Origin: Actinomycetes bacterium
Lineage (GTDB): Bacteria > Actinomycetota > Actinomycetes > DATJPE01
DNA: 64,000 nucleotides
NCBI GenBank assembly: GCA_035506535.1
Contig: DATJPE010000074.1
Span: 1 to 64,000 of the forward strand
Direction of reading: 5' to 3'
The notes beneath the pieces are model-generated. The model had not been told where the DNA came from. It saw only the letters and a list, made by a program, of their open reading frames with translations, and made no database searches. Position numbers and translations under genes: made by a program. Shown here in pieces: positions 26,893 through 36,201 of the stretch (position 1 is its first letter; every line of letters starts with the position of its first letter).

Positions 26893-27030
26893 CTCGGTGC
26901 CGGCGCCGGCGAGACTGCGCCGCGCGGACCCGCGAGTCGCTCGCGAGGCGGCTCCCCCAGGGGTGCACCGGGGTGTCAGGATGAGGAGCGGCTGGCCACC
27001 CAGCCGGCTCGGCGGTGGGAGGAGGGCGGC

Positions 27031-28131
27031 GTGACCTCGGAGTTCATCCAGCTGCTCACCCCTGAGGGAGAGCGCGTCCCCGACGAGACGTACGACCCCT
27101 GGATCGCCGACGTCACCGACGAGCACCTGCGCGGGCTCTACCGCGACCTGCTGCTCACGCGGCGGGTCGACGTCGAGGCCACCGCGCTCCAGCGCCAGGG
27201 CGAGCTCGGGCTCTGGGCCAGCTGTCTGGGTCAGGAGGCGGCGCAGGTGGGCAGCGGGCGCGCCCTGCTCGCCGACGACTTCGCCTTCCCGACCTACCGC
27301 GAGCACGGCGTTGCGATCACGCGCGGCGTCGACCCGATGAGCCTGCTCGGCCTGTTCCGGGGGGTGAGCAACGGCGGATGGGACCCGCACGAGCACAACT
27401 TCGCGCTCTACACGATCGTCATCGGCAACCAGTGCCTGCACGCGGTCGGCTACGCCATGGGCGTCCAGATGGAGGCGTCACGATCCGGCGGTGAGCGATC
27501 GAGCGCCGTCATCGCCTACTTCGGCGACGGAGCCTCCAGCCAGGGTGACGTCAACGAGGCGTTCGTGTTCGCGGGCTCGTTCAACGCACCGGTCGTGTTC
27601 TTCTGCCAGAACAACCAGTGGGCGATATCGGAGCCGATCGAGCGGCAGAGCCGCATCCCGCTGTACCGCCGCGCCTCGGGCTTCGGCTTCCCCGGCGTGC
27701 GGGTCGACGGCAACGACGTCCTCGCCGTCCTCGCGGTGACCCGCGCGCACCTGGCCGCGGCTCGCGAGGGGCAGGGACCCTCCCTGATCGAGGCGTTCAC
27801 CTACCGGATGGGCGCGCACACCACCTCGGACGACCCGACCCGCTACCGCCTCGCGAGCGACCTCGAGGTGTGGAAGCTCAAGGACCCCCTGGAGCGGCTG
27901 CGGTCCTATCTGTGGCGGCGACAACTCGTCGACCAGTCGTTCTTCGAAGCCCTGGACGCGGAGGCCGAGGCGCTGGCGGTACGCCTGCGCGAGGGCTGCC
28001 GGTCGATGCCGGAGCCGCCGCCGGAGGCGATGTTCACCCACGTGTACGCCGGGCCGCACCCGCTCGTCACGGAGGAGAGGGCCGCCTACGCGGCGTACCT
28101 GGAGGGCTTCCTGCCGGAGGGAGCGGTCTGA
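27031..28131 (+). CDS. 2-oxoacid dehydrogenase E1 alpha subunit
   Basis: 366 aa. The thiamine-diphosphate motif is GDGASSQGDVNEAFVFAGSFNAPVVFFCQNN, and the YRMGAHTTSDDPTRYR segment with the phosphorylation-loop serines is typical of branched-chain/pyruvate E1alpha. With E1beta and E2 it decarboxylates a 2-oxoacid (pyruvate or a branched-chain oxoacid) and reductively acylates lipoate. GTG 27031 has GGAGGAGGG upstream. Its TGA shares one base with the E1beta ATG. Confidence 0.92.
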   Translation: MTSEFIQLLTPEGERVPDETYDPWIADVTDEHLRGLYRDLLLTRRVDVEATALQRQGELGLWASCLGQEAAQVGSGRALLADDFAFPTYREHGVAITRGVDPMSLLGLFRGVSNGGWDPHEHNFALYTIVIGNQCLHAVGYAMGVQMEASRSGGERSSAVIAYFGDGASSQGDVNEAFVFAGSFNAPVVFFCQNNQWAISEPIERQSRIPLYRRASGFGFPGVRVDGNDVLAVLAVTRAHLAAAREGQGPSLIEAFTYRMGAHTTSDDPTRYRLASDLEVWKLKDPLERLRSYLWRRQLVDQSFFEALDAEAEALAVRLREGCRSMPEPPPEAMFTHVYAGPHPLVTEERAAYAAYLEGFLPEGAV

Positions 28132-29129
28132 TGGCCGACGACGGCGGCGTATCGACGCTGACCCTGGCCCGCGCCCTCAACCTCGGCCTGCGCCGCGCCC
28201 TGGAGTCCGACGACCGGGTGCTGCTGATGGGTGAGGACGTCGGCAAGCTGGGCGGGGTCTTCCGGGTCACCGACTCCCTGCAGAAGGACTTCGGCGAGGC
28301 GCGGGTGCTGGACACCCCGCTCGCGGAGAGCGGGATCCTGGGCACGGCGATCGGCCTGGCCATGCGCGGCTACCGCCCCGTGGTGGAGATCCAGTTCGAC
28401 GGGTTCGTCTACCCGGCCTACGACCAGATCGTGTCCCAGCTCGCCAAGATGCACGCGCGCTCGGCGGGCCAGGTCCCGCTCCCGGTCACGGTGCGCATCC
28501 CCTTCGGTGGCGGCATCGGCGCGGTCGAGCACCACAGCGAGAGCCCCGAGGCCTACTTCGCCCACACCGCCGGACTGCGTGTGGTCTCCCCGTCCAACGC
28601 GGCGGACGCCTACTGGATGATCAGGCAGGCGGTCGCCTGCGACGACCCGGTGATCTTCTTCGAGCCCAAGCGGCGCTACTGGGACAAGGGTGAGGTCGAC
28701 GAGTCCGCGGCGCCGGCGGAGGACCTGTTCACCGCCCGCGTCGTACGGGCGGGCGCCGACGCCACCGTCGTGTGCTACGGCCCGATGGTGCGGACCTGCC
28801 TCGAGGCCGCGTCCGCGGCGGCGGCGGAGGGTCACTCCCTCGAGGTGGTCGACCTGCGCTCGCTGTCGCCCGTGGACCTGGACACGGTGTGCGCCTCGGT
28901 GGAGCGGACCGGGCGGCTGGTCGTCGTGCACGAGGCCCCGGTCTGGCTCGGCCTCGGGGCGGAGATCGCCGCGCGGGTCCAGGAGCGGTGCTTCTTCTCC
29001 CTGGAGGCACCGGTGCTGCGGGTCGGCGGCTTCCACGCGCCGTACCCGCCGTCGCGGCTGGAGGAGCACTATCTGCCCGACCTCGACCGGGTCCTCGAGG
29101 CGGTCGACCGGCTCCTGGAGTACTCGTGA
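28131..29129 (+). CDS. 2-oxoacid dehydrogenase E1 beta subunit
   Basis: 332 aa. The GEDVGKLGGVFRVT N-terminal motif, RVLDTPLAESGILGTAIGLAMRGYRPVVEIQF, and HHSESPEAYFAH are diagnostic of the E1beta transketolase-like domain. ATG 28131 overlaps the E1alpha stop (TGATG), so translation is coupled. The frame is open upstream within E1alpha but only as an overlapping shadow. Confidence 0.93.
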   Translation: MADDGGVSTLTLARALNLGLRRALESDDRVLLMGEDVGKLGGVFRVTDSLQKDFGEARVLDTPLAESGILGTAIGLAMRGYRPVVEIQFDGFVYPAYDQIVSQLAKMHARSAGQVPLPVTVRIPFGGGIGAVEHHSESPEAYFAHTAGLRVVSPSNAADAYWMIRQAVACDDPVIFFEPKRRYWDKGEVDESAAPAEDLFTARVVRAGADATVVCYGPMVRTCLEAASAAAAEGHSLEVVDLRSLSPVDLDTVCASVERTGRLVVVHEAPVWLGLGAEIAARVQERCFFSLEAPVLRVGGFHAPYPPSRLEEHYLPDLDRVLEAVDRLLEYS

Positions 29130-29180
29130 GCACGCGCGGGCGGCTGAGCACGCGCGCGCCAGGGGCGAGGGAGCGCTGAG

Positions 29181-30605
29181 GTGGGCGAGCTCAAGCAGTT
29201 CCGGCTGCCCGACGTCGGCGAGGGCCTGACCGAGGGCGAGGTCCTGACCTGGCATGTCAAGCCGGGGGACACCGTCGTGGTGAACCAGGTCGTCGTCGAG
29301 GTCGAGACCGCCAAGGCCGCGGTCGAGCTGCCCATCCCGTGGGCCGGCGTCGTCACCTCCCTCGACGTCGAGGTCGGCGCGACCGTGCCGGTCGGTACCC
29401 CGTTGCTCACCGTCGACGTCGGCTCGGCCGCCGGCCCGGCAGGTGGGGTCCCGCTCGCGAGGTCGCACGAGGGGGCCGCTCGGCCCGCAGCCGTACCCGT
29501 CGCCGAGCCCGCACCCGCCGCCCCCGAGCCGGCACCGCACGAGGGGGTGCGACCGGGGGTGGAGTTCGTCCCCACGGGGGCGCGGCCCCAGGAGCGGCGC
29601 GAGGCGGTGCTGGTCGGCTACGGCGTACGCGACGCCGCCGTGACCAGACGGCCCCGGCGGCCGCGAGCCGCGGCGGCCGGGTCCCAGCCCGCGACCAGCG
29701 CGGTCGGCGGCGTACGGCCGCAGGCCAAGCCGCCGGTCCGCAAGCTGGCGCGCGATCTCGGCGTCGACCTCGCGACGCTGACGCCGACCGGGCCGGGTGG
29801 GACGCTGACCCGCGAGGACGTCCTCGCCGGTCGGGGAGGCGAGGCGGGGGTCCTCGTGCAACCCGATGTAGCCCTGACCGGTGCGGTCGTCGCTCCCGCC
29901 CTGTCCGGCGACCGCCGTGAGCCCGTCCACGGGATCCGCAAGCACATGGCCGAGGCCATGGTTCGCAGCGCGTTCACGATCCCGCACGTCACGGTGTGGA
30001 CCGAGGTGGACGTCACCCGTTCGGTTCGTCTGACCCGGCGGCTGCGCGAGACCCCCGGCTTCGACGACGTACGGGTCACCCCCCTGCTGCTCGTCGCCCG
30101 TGCGGTGCTCCTGGCCCTCACGCGCAACCCGGACCTCAACGCCGTCTTCGACGCCGATGCCCAGGAGGTCGTCTACCGCGAGCACGTCAACCTGGGCATC
30201 GCGGCGGCCACGCCGCGAGGCCTGATCGTGCCGAACATCAAGGGCGCCGACCTCAAGTCCCTGCCCGAGCTCGCGGCGGCGCTCGACGACCTCGTCCGCA
30301 CGGCACGGGAGGGGAGGACGGCTCCCGGCGACATGACGAACGGGACGTTCACCATCACGAACGTGGGGGTCTTCGGTGTCGACGGAGGAACGCCCATCAT
30401 CAATCCCGGCGAGGGCGCGATCCTCGCGGTCGGCGCCTTCCGCGAACGCCCCTGGGTGCACAAGGGCAGGGTGCGGGCCCGCTGGGTGGCCGAGCTGACC
30501 GTGTCCTTCGACCACCGCCACATCGACGGCGCGATGGGCTCGCGCTTCCTCGCCGACGTCGCGGCGGTCCTGGCCGACCCCGCCGTCGCGGTGTCCTGGT
30601 CGTGA
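29181..30605 (+). CDS. 2-oxoacid dehydrogenase E2 (dihydrolipoyl acyltransferase)
   Basis: 474 aa. One lipoyl domain (residues about 5-80, lipoyl K45 in EVETAKAAVELP) is followed by a Pro/Ala/Arg-rich linker. The peripheral subunit-binding domain (KPPVRKLARDLGVDLATLTPTGPGGTLTREDVLA) comes next, then the CoA acyltransferase domain ending in the catalytic SFDHRHIDGAMGS. GTG start, 51 bp after E1beta. No E3 (lipoamide dehydrogenase) gene is nearby, so E3 must be shared from elsewhere. Confidence 0.93.
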   Translation: MGELKQFRLPDVGEGLTEGEVLTWHVKPGDTVVVNQVVVEVETAKAAVELPIPWAGVVTSLDVEVGATVPVGTPLLTVDVGSAAGPAGGVPLARSHEGAARPAAVPVAEPAPAAPEPAPHEGVRPGVEFVPTGARPQERREAVLVGYGVRDAAVTRRPRRPRAAAAGSQPATSAVGGVRPQAKPPVRKLARDLGVDLATLTPTGPGGTLTREDVLAGRGGEAGVLVQPDVALTGAVVAPALSGDRREPVHGIRKHMAEAMVRSAFTIPHVTVWTEVDVTRSVRLTRRLRETPGFDDVRVTPLLLVARAVLLALTRNPDLNAVFDADAQEVVYREHVNLGIAAATPRGLIVPNIKGADLKSLPELAAALDDLVRTAREGRTAPGDMTNGTFTITNVGVFGVDGGTPIINPGEGAILAVGAFRERPWVHKGRVRARWVAELTVSFDHRHIDGAMGSRFLADVAAVLADPAVAVSWS

Positions 30606-30680
30606 CCGCGCACGTCGGATAGCGGCCTCGTGCGGACCGGCACCGTCGGGGCCGCGCGGACCGGCCCGAGCCGGCCTCGA

Positions 30681-30686
30681 TAGGGT
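30681..30686 (+). promoter_or_regulatory. -10 hexamer TAGGGT for the 41-aa membrane protein gene
   Basis: It lies 8 nt before ATG 30695, the same arrangement as the larger leaderless genes. Confidence 0.55.
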
Positions 30687-30694
30687 CACCGCCC

Positions 30695-30820
30695 ATGGAC
30701 GCCCTGCTGGCCGAGACCGTGTGGATCCCTGGACTGCTCGCGATGGGGATCGTGGTCATCGTGGTGATGGTCGTCGTCTTCGCCCGGGGCGGGACCCGGC
30801 GCCGCCGGCGCCGCCGCTAG
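30695..30820 (+). CDS. 41-aa single-TM basic microprotein
   Basis: A short open frame with a negative/neutral N-terminus (MDALLAETVWIPG), one hydrophobic helix of about 18 residues rich in Val/Ile (LLAMGIVVIVVMVVVFA) and a C-terminus of RGGTRRRRRRR. This is the topology of small regulatory or assembly membrane peptides with the tail in the cytoplasm. A leaderless -10 element (TAGGGT, 8 nt upstream) supports expression. It is 89 bp downstream of E2 and has no family I recognise. Confidence 0.6.
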   Translation: MDALLAETVWIPGLLAMGIVVIVVMVVVFARGGTRRRRRRR

Positions 30821-30840
30821 CCCGCCGGACCGCCCGGCGC

Positions 30841-30891
30841 GGTGTGATGGACATCAGGGTGTGATGGCCGTCAGGGTGTGATGGACATCGC
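30841..30891. repeat. 17-bp tandem repeat, three copies, covering a stop codon
   Basis: Copies at 30841-30857, 30858-30874 and 30875-30891 share GGTGTGATGG and differ at a few bases. The middle copy holds the stop codon (30871-30873) of the MDMPI-type gene. Confidence 0.9.
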
Positions 30892-31686
30892 GTCGAGCAC
30901 CCGCTCGGCGAGCCCCACGTCGCCGTCGATGGTGACCCGCGCGTGCGAGGGCGTCACCCGACCGCACGCCAGGAGTGCGAACGTCCCCCAGTCGAGGGTC
31001 ATCGTCGCGTCGGCGTCCTCCTCCTCGCCCTCGAGGCTGGTCGCTTGGTCCTCGCCAACCCGCACGGCCACCGTCCCGGGCAGCGCGCCGGTGAGCTCCC
31101 AGCGCACGCAGGTGCCCTCATGGAGGCCGAGCTCGCCCACGACGCTCGGCAGCGCCGTGATGATGCGCTGCCTGGCGACCTCGGCCGCGGGGCCGGTCAG
31201 GCGCTCCGGCAGGCCCTCCGCGCGCCGGACGTCCTGCTCGTGCGCCCAGACGTCGAAGGTCCGGATCGCGACGCTGCCCGCCACGGGGCGCGGCTTGCCC
31301 AGGACGCCGGGCACCAGCGCGTCCGGGTCGGTCGGGAGGGCGCCGATCTGAGGCAGGCGCTGGGCCACCACCTCGTCCAGCTCGTCGCGCACCTGCACGG
31401 GGTCGCGGCCCCGACGAAGGTCCACCCCGACCTCCATGCGCCGCTTGACCCAGTCCTCGCCGACGTGGGGCAGCCGGGACCAGTCGGGCTCGTGCGGCGG
31501 GTCGACCCGCCCGAGCAGGAGCGCCTCGAGGCACGCCACGTGGGCGAACACGTCGTGGACGCTCCATCCAGGTAGGTCGCTGGGGTCGCCCCAGCGCGTG
31601 AGGTCCACCTCGTGCGCCAGCGAGCGGATGGCGGTCAGCGCGTCCGTGTACGCCGCGACGGCGGCGTCGCGGTCCCAGGCAGCCAC
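30871..31686 (-). CDS. Maleylpyruvate isomerase family mycothiol-dependent enzyme
   Basis: 271 aa. The N-terminal DinB-like helical bundle with metal-ligand histidines is recognisable: LPGWSVHDVFAHVACLEA, and FDVWAHEQDVRRAEG further on. The C-terminal half (SLEGEEEDADATMTLDWGTFALLACGR) is the second domain of this family. Members usually use mycothiol as thiol cofactor, in line with an actinobacterial host. GTG 31686 follows TACGTT by 6 nt. The 3' end is formed by a 17-bp tandem repeat. Confidence 0.85.
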   Translation of the reverse strand: MAAWDRDAAVAAYTDALTAIRSLAHEVDLTRWGDPSDLPGWSVHDVFAHVACLEALLLGRVDPPHEPDWSRLPHVGEDWVKRRMEVGVDLRRGRDPVQVRDELDEVVAQRLPQIGALPTDPDALVPGVLGKPRPVAGSVAIRTFDVWAHEQDVRRAEGLPERLTGPAAEVARQRIITALPSVVGELGLHEGTCVRWELTGALPGTVAVRVGEDQATSLEGEEEDADATMTLDWGTFALLACGRVTPSHARVTIDGDVGLAERVLDAMSITP

Positions 31687-31692
31687 CCGCCC

Positions 31693-31698
31693 AACGTA
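31693..31698 (-). promoter_or_regulatory. -10 hexamer TACGTT for the MDMPI-type gene
   Basis: Minus-strand hexamer, 6 nt before GTG 31686. Confidence 0.5.
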
Positions 31699-31816
31699 GC
31701 CGCGCGGTCAACGTCGCGCGCCTCACCCCGACGGATCTCGCGGGGTCTCGCCCGGTTTCGCGAATCGTGCGGACATCGCCGGGACTGGGGCGGCGCCGAC
31801 GTGCGACGCTGGTGCC

Positions 31817-32590
31817 GTGCGCATCGCGGCCCTCCAGCTCGCCCCGGACTACACCCAGCCCATCGACGCGCGGCGGGAGCAGGCCGCCGGCCTGGTCCGC
31901 GCCCAGGCGGGCGCCGACCTCGTCGTCCTGCCGGAGCTCTGGCCGCAGGGCGGGTTCCTCTACACCCGCTGGGCGGAGCAGGCCGAGGCCGTGGACGGAC
32001 CCACCGTCGAGGCGATCTCCGCGGCGGCCAAGCAGATCGGTGCGTGGGTGCATGCGGGCTCGCTCATCGAGCGCGACGAGGAGGGCCGGCTGCACAACAC
32101 CTCGGTGCTGCTGCGCCCGGACGGCTCCGTCGCGGCGACGTACCGCAAGATCCATCTGTTCGGCTTCAGCGAGGGCGAACCGGCGCTGCTGGTCGCCGGC
32201 GTCTCGCCGGTGACCGTCGACACCGACCTCGGCCGGCTCGGGCTCGCCACGTGCTACGACCTGCGCTTCCCGGAGCTGTTCCGGGCGCTCGTCGACGCCG
32301 GCGCCGAGTGCGTCGTCATCCCCGCGGCCTGGCCCGCCTCGCGGGTCGAGCACTGGTCCGTCCTCGCCAGGGCCCGGGCCATCGAGAACCAGTACGTCGT
32401 GGTCGCCGTCAACGCCACGGGCGAGCAGGGGACCGACCGCATGGCCGGTGGCTCAGCCGTCATCGACGCGCGTGGCACCGTCGTGACGGCAGCCGGTGCC
32501 GAGCCCACGGTGCTCACCGCCGAGGTCGACCTGGCGGACGTCCGCGTGTGGCGCGAGCAGTTCCCGGCGCTCGCCGACCGCCGCCTGTAG
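31817..32590 (+). CDS. Carbon-nitrogen hydrolase (nitrilase superfamily)
   Basis: 257 aa with the Glu-Lys-Cys catalytic triad: E40 in LPELWP, K111 in YRKIHLF and C146 in TCYDLRFPEL. The overall length and CYDLRFPEL sequence fit omega-amidase/deaminated-glutathione amidase-type members, but the amide substrate is not determined. GTG 31817 is chosen because GACGCT lies 6 nt upstream and the fold starts at once (MRIAALQLAPD). Overlapping longer frames are shadows. Confidence 0.88.
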   Translation: MRIAALQLAPDYTQPIDARREQAAGLVRAQAGADLVVLPELWPQGGFLYTRWAEQAEAVDGPTVEAISAAAKQIGAWVHAGSLIERDEEGRLHNTSVLLRPDGSVAATYRKIHLFGFSEGEPALLVAGVSPVTVDTDLGRLGLATCYDLRFPELFRALVDAGAECVVIPAAWPASRVEHWSVLARARAIENQYVVVAVNATGEQGTDRMAGGSAVIDARGTVVTAAGAEPTVLTAEVDLADVRVWREQFPALADRRL

Positions 32591-32601
32591 GGCGCACCCG
32601 C

Positions 32602-33372
32602 ATGCGACGGCTCTGGCCCTGGGTGGCCGGGGCGATCGGGCTGGTCCTGGTGGTGACGCTGGCCATCTCGTGGCCGCACGTCCAGCGCTTCACGACCGGC
32701 CTGCCACCGGAGCAGTTCCACGAGGAGCTCGACCCGGCGCTGCTTCAGGACTACCCGGCCGTGCTCGGCATCGCGCACAACGCCGGCAACCGGCTCGACA
32801 CGGTGCAGCTGGCGCTGGCCCACGGCGCCGACGTCATCGAGGTCGACGTCATCTCGGTGCGCGGGCAGATCGTCGCGGGTCGGGACCAACCCTGGCCGTG
32901 GCTGGGCGAGCATCTGTTCCGCGGTCCGACGCTGGAGTCGGTCTGGGAGCACGCGGCGGCCGCGCAGGTCCTCAAGCTCGACCTCAAGCAGACCGACCGC
33001 GCGTTCCTCGACGACCTCGTCGCCTTCCTCGCCCCGCGCGCCTCCTCCCGCGAGGTCATGATCTCGACGAGGAACGAGGGGGCCTTGCTGTACCTCCACC
33101 AGCGGCTGCCGGCGGTGACGATGCTCTACTCCATCGGCTTCCCTGAGGGCTTCCAGCACCTGCGCGCCGACGCGGTGCTGCAACACGCGATCGGCGGCGC
33201 GACGGTGTTCCAGGGGTTGGTGAGCTCCGACCTCGTGACGTGGATGCACGAACGGCACCTGCTCGTGCTCGCGTGGACGGTCAACGACGTGCACCGGCTC
33301 AACGAGCTGGTCGCCCTGCACGTCGACGGCGTCACGACCGCGAACCTGGCAATCCTCCAGGCGCTGTCGTGA
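32602..33372 (+). CDS. Membrane-anchored glycerophosphodiester phosphodiesterase-like protein
   Basis: 256 aa. An N-terminal TM anchor (VAGAIGLVLVVTLAISW) is followed by a PI-PLC/GDPD-like TIM barrel: GIAHNAGN (family H(R/N)xG region), GADVIEVDVISVRGQIVAGRD with the EVD metal ligands, and AWTVNDVHRL at the end. Some canonical residues are altered (the usual HRG is HNAG), so the enzyme may not be a standard GDPD. It starts 11 bp after the nitrilase gene. Confidence 0.72.
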   Translation: MRRLWPWVAGAIGLVLVVTLAISWPHVQRFTTGLPPEQFHEELDPALLQDYPAVLGIAHNAGNRLDTVQLALAHGADVIEVDVISVRGQIVAGRDQPWPWLGEHLFRGPTLESVWEHAAAAQVLKLDLKQTDRAFLDDLVAFLAPRASSREVMISTRNEGALLYLHQRLPAVTMLYSIGFPEGFQHLRADAVLQHAIGGATVFQGLVSSDLVTWMHERHLLVLAWTVNDVHRLNELVALHVDGVTTANLAILQALS

Positions 33373-33378
33373 CCCCGC

Positions 33379-36201
33379 TCAGCTGACGACGAGCAGGCGC
33401 TTGGTGCTGGTGCCGGTCGGGAGGCCGTGGGCGCTCACGCGGACCCTGAAGTAGCCGCGTCCCACCGTCGCGGTCCACGACAGCGACCAGCGACCCTTGG
33501 TCGACGTGACGTGGACCGTGTGGACGGTCACCCAGCGGCCGTGGGCCCAGTGCTGCAGCCGGACCACCGACCCCTTGCCGGGACGGGAGATGCCGCTGAA
33601 GCGAACAGCCAGGCCGGCCGTCACGTGCGTGTGGTTGAGGCGAAGCGAGGACGTCGCGTGCGCGACGAGCGGGAGCGAGTGTGACGCCGCGGCCATGAGC
33701 GCGGTGCTGCCCTCGGCGACGGCGTAGACGCTGGTACGCGTCTTGGGGCGGTAGGTCAGGGTGAAGGTGCCGTCGACCTTGGTCGTGGCCGTGAGGCCGG
33801 GCACCGTCGTGTACGTGCTCGCCCCGCGCGGGCGTACCCGCAGGATCACGGTCGCGCCGGAAAGGGGGAGGCCGGTCGTGGCGTCCGTGACCGTCCCCTT
33901 GAGCGTCGCCGGTGAGCCGTAGGCGACCGAGCGCGCGGCAGTGGTCGTCACGACCGTGGTGCCACGAAGGGTCGTGGTCGCGTCCGGTCCGCTGCCCCAC
34001 ACGCTCGCGGCGCTGACCGAGAAGGTGTACGTCGTGTGCGGCACCAGTCCGGTGACCGTGACGGGGAACGTCAGGCCGCCCGCCCCGAGCGTTCTCGTCA
34101 CGACCGGTCCGCTCGGTGGCGTGGCGGTGACGGTGTAGCTGGTCAGAGGGGCGGGCGAGGACGGCGCGGTCCACGTCAGCGCGGCGGAGGTCGTCGATCC
34201 AGTCGCGGTCAGGCCGGTGGGACGCCCGGGTGCCGAGGTGTCGAGGCTCGCGCTTCGCGGCGTGCCGTCCCCGGCCGCGCTGTGCGGCACGACGGTGACG
34301 GTGTACACCGAGCCCGGGGCCACCGAGAAGTGGGCCGAGGTGCCCGTCACGGTCTGCGTGTCACCGCCGGGGATGAGCGTGACGTCGTAGGAGGTCACCG
34401 GCGCGTAGGCGAGCGCAGCCGGGGGGTTCCAGTCGGCGGTCAGCGTCGAGCCGCCACCACCCAGGGTGAGCCCCTGGACGGGACCGGATGCGCACGGGCC
34501 GCCGTCGGTGTCGTCGATGTTCGACCAGGCGGTGCGGAACCCGGTGACGGTGTTGGCGCTGGCGTCGATGGTGGCGGTGAGGTCCTCGTCCGCGGCGACT
34601 CCGGTGTCCCAGACGTCCAGTGCGGTCCCGGGGGTCGGCGTCGAGTCGGCCGCCGCGTCGCGGGTGAACAGGTTGCACGTGAGCGTCGTACGGCCGGGGT
34701 TGTAGCCAGGTGCGTCGGCGACGTACAGGCCGAAGTCGGTGTCCGTGCCGTCGACGACGTTGCGGACGAACGTCACGTTCTCCGCGCCGTAGAGCAGCAC
34801 CCCGGTGGCGTTCCAGTCGGTGTTGCCGTCCCAGTCGTTGCCCTCGATGGTGTTGGCGGTGACGTAGGCCCGTGCCCCGCGGCTGATCTGCAGCGAGTTG
34901 CTCGCGGTGATCAGGTCGAGGTCGCTGGAGGCCACGTAGGAGTTCGTGAGCTTGAGGGAGACGTTGCCGTTGGCCCGGATGCCCGTCTTCTGGAACCCGG
35001 TGACCTGGACGTCGTCGACGTCGACCTGCATGCGGTTGGCGCCGCCGAGGTTGGTGATGTCGACGGAGTTGCCGCTCTGGCAGCCGCTGCCGGAGCCGTA
35101 CCGCACGTTCGCGACTGTCGAATGCGTGAAGGAGCCGGCAGCGTCGTTGAACTGGATGCCGAAGAGGGAGGAGCTGCATCCCGCGGCGAAGTCGCCCACC
35201 AGGTGCACGTCCGTGACGTTCATCGTCTGGTCGGCCGTGGCGTGGTCGTTGGTGAGGATGGGGCCGGTGAACGACCCGCTGCTCGGGTCGACGGCGGTGA
35301 TGGTGTGCCCGGCGCCGTCGAGGGTCCAGCCGTCGTGCAACGTCAGCGTCTGGTTCGTGGTGCAGTCGGCCTTCAGGGTCAGCGTCTGGGTCGCGTTGTT
35401 GATGGTGACCGGGCAGCTGCCGAGCCCCTCCTCGAGGTCGTAGGTCGCCGCGGCGCTCGTCGTGACCACGGTGATGTCGTCGACCCAGCCCTCCCGGCCG
35501 GCCCAGGCCGGCGTACTGGTGTCTCCGATGACGAACTGGATGTCGCCGTAGGTCGGGTTGACGACGGCGTCGCCCAGCAGCGCAGTCCAGTCGCCCCACG
35601 TCTTGTACGTCCACAGGGGCGTCGTGACGCCGCCCACGACCACGGGCCGCGTCAGTCGCCACGTGGCGGTGCCGTTGATGGTGTCGTTGGTGCCCCAGGC
35701 GCCGCCCGGGACGCTCGGCTCGTAGACGAGGGTGGCGTTGCCCGTCGCACCGGGGACACCGGGCTGGTCGCCGTCGGCGATGCCGTCCTTGTTCGCGTCG
35801 ATCGCGCTGCTGTGGATCGGGATGTTCAGGTACGGCGAGTACGTGCCGTCGCTGGCGTAGCTGGCGTAGGTCAGCTGTGAGAAGTCGGTGAGCGGGGTCC
35901 CGAGCAGCGGTGTGCCGTCGACCTTGGTGAGGTGCAGGAACTGCTTGTCGCCGATGGCGTGGCTGGCCAGGTGGTACGACCCGGTGCCCAGCGGCGGGGC
36001 CCCCGGTCCCTGGACGAACGCGCCGGTGCCGCCGTTCGCGCTCTCGACGGCCCACCCGCTCGAACCGTCGGCGGAAACGTCGCCGCCGGTGACGACGTAC
36101 ACCGGCGGGTCCGCGTGTGCCGTGGTCGCGGTCGCGACCTGGACGAGACCGGCGGCGACCGCGACGGCGGCGATGGTCGACCAACTGCGTACGCGCCTCA
36201 C
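33379..36201 (-). CDS. Secreted parallel beta-helix / FN3 / Ig-like protein
   Basis: 940 aa. Signal peptide at residues 1-31 (cut near AHA-DP). A lectin/discoidin-like N-terminal region leads to a right-handed beta-helix at roughly 275-560, with many short N/D/S-rich rungs such as NSYVASSDLDLITASN. Two FN3 domains (about 585-770) and two Ig-like C-terminal domains (about 775-940) follow. There is no LPXTG motif, so it is either released or held non-covalently. It resembles surface polysaccharide-binding or -lyase proteins, but no catalytic residues can be assigned. GTG 36201 has AAGGGGG upstream. Convergent with the GDPD-like gene. Confidence 0.8.
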   Translation of the reverse strand: MRRVRSWSTIAAVAVAAGLVQVATATTAHADPPVYVVTGGDVSADGSSGWAVESANGGTGAFVQGPGAPPLGTGSYHLASHAIGDKQFLHLTKVDGTPLLGTPLTDFSQLTYASYASDGTYSPYLNIPIHSSAIDANKDGIADGDQPGVPGATGNATLVYEPSVPGGAWGTNDTINGTATWRLTRPVVVGGVTTPLWTYKTWGDWTALLGDAVVNPTYGDIQFVIGDTSTPAWAGREGWVDDITVVTTSAAATYDLEEGLGSCPVTINNATQTLTLKADCTTNQTLTLHDGWTLDGAGHTITAVDPSSGSFTGPILTNDHATADQTMNVTDVHLVGDFAAGCSSSLFGIQFNDAAGSFTHSTVANVRYGSGSGCQSGNSVDITNLGGANRMQVDVDDVQVTGFQKTGIRANGNVSLKLTNSYVASSDLDLITASNSLQISRGARAYVTANTIEGNDWDGNTDWNATGVLLYGAENVTFVRNVVDGTDTDFGLYVADAPGYNPGRTTLTCNLFTRDAAADSTPTPGTALDVWDTGVAADEDLTATIDASANTVTGFRTAWSNIDDTDGGPCASGPVQGLTLGGGGSTLTADWNPPAALAYAPVTSYDVTLIPGGDTQTVTGTSAHFSVAPGSVYTVTVVPHSAAGDGTPRSASLDTSAPGRPTGLTATGSTTSAALTWTAPSSPAPLTSYTVTATPPSGPVVTRTLGAGGLTFPVTVTGLVPHTTYTFSVSAASVWGSGPDATTTLRGTTVVTTTAARSVAYGSPATLKGTVTDATTGLPLSGATVILRVRPRGASTYTTVPGLTATTKVDGTFTLTYRPKTRTSVYAVAEGSTALMAAASHSLPLVAHATSSLRLNHTHVTAGLAVRFSGISRPGKGSVVRLQHWAHGRWVTVHTVHVTSTKGRWSLSWTATVGRGYFRVRVSAHGLPTGTSTKRLLVVS

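Noticed and set aside
25684-27441. N-terminal extension of the TasA-like protein
   Set aside because: The extension is antisense to the aminotransferase and E1alpha genes and would bury the SipW-type signal; ATG 25683 is better.
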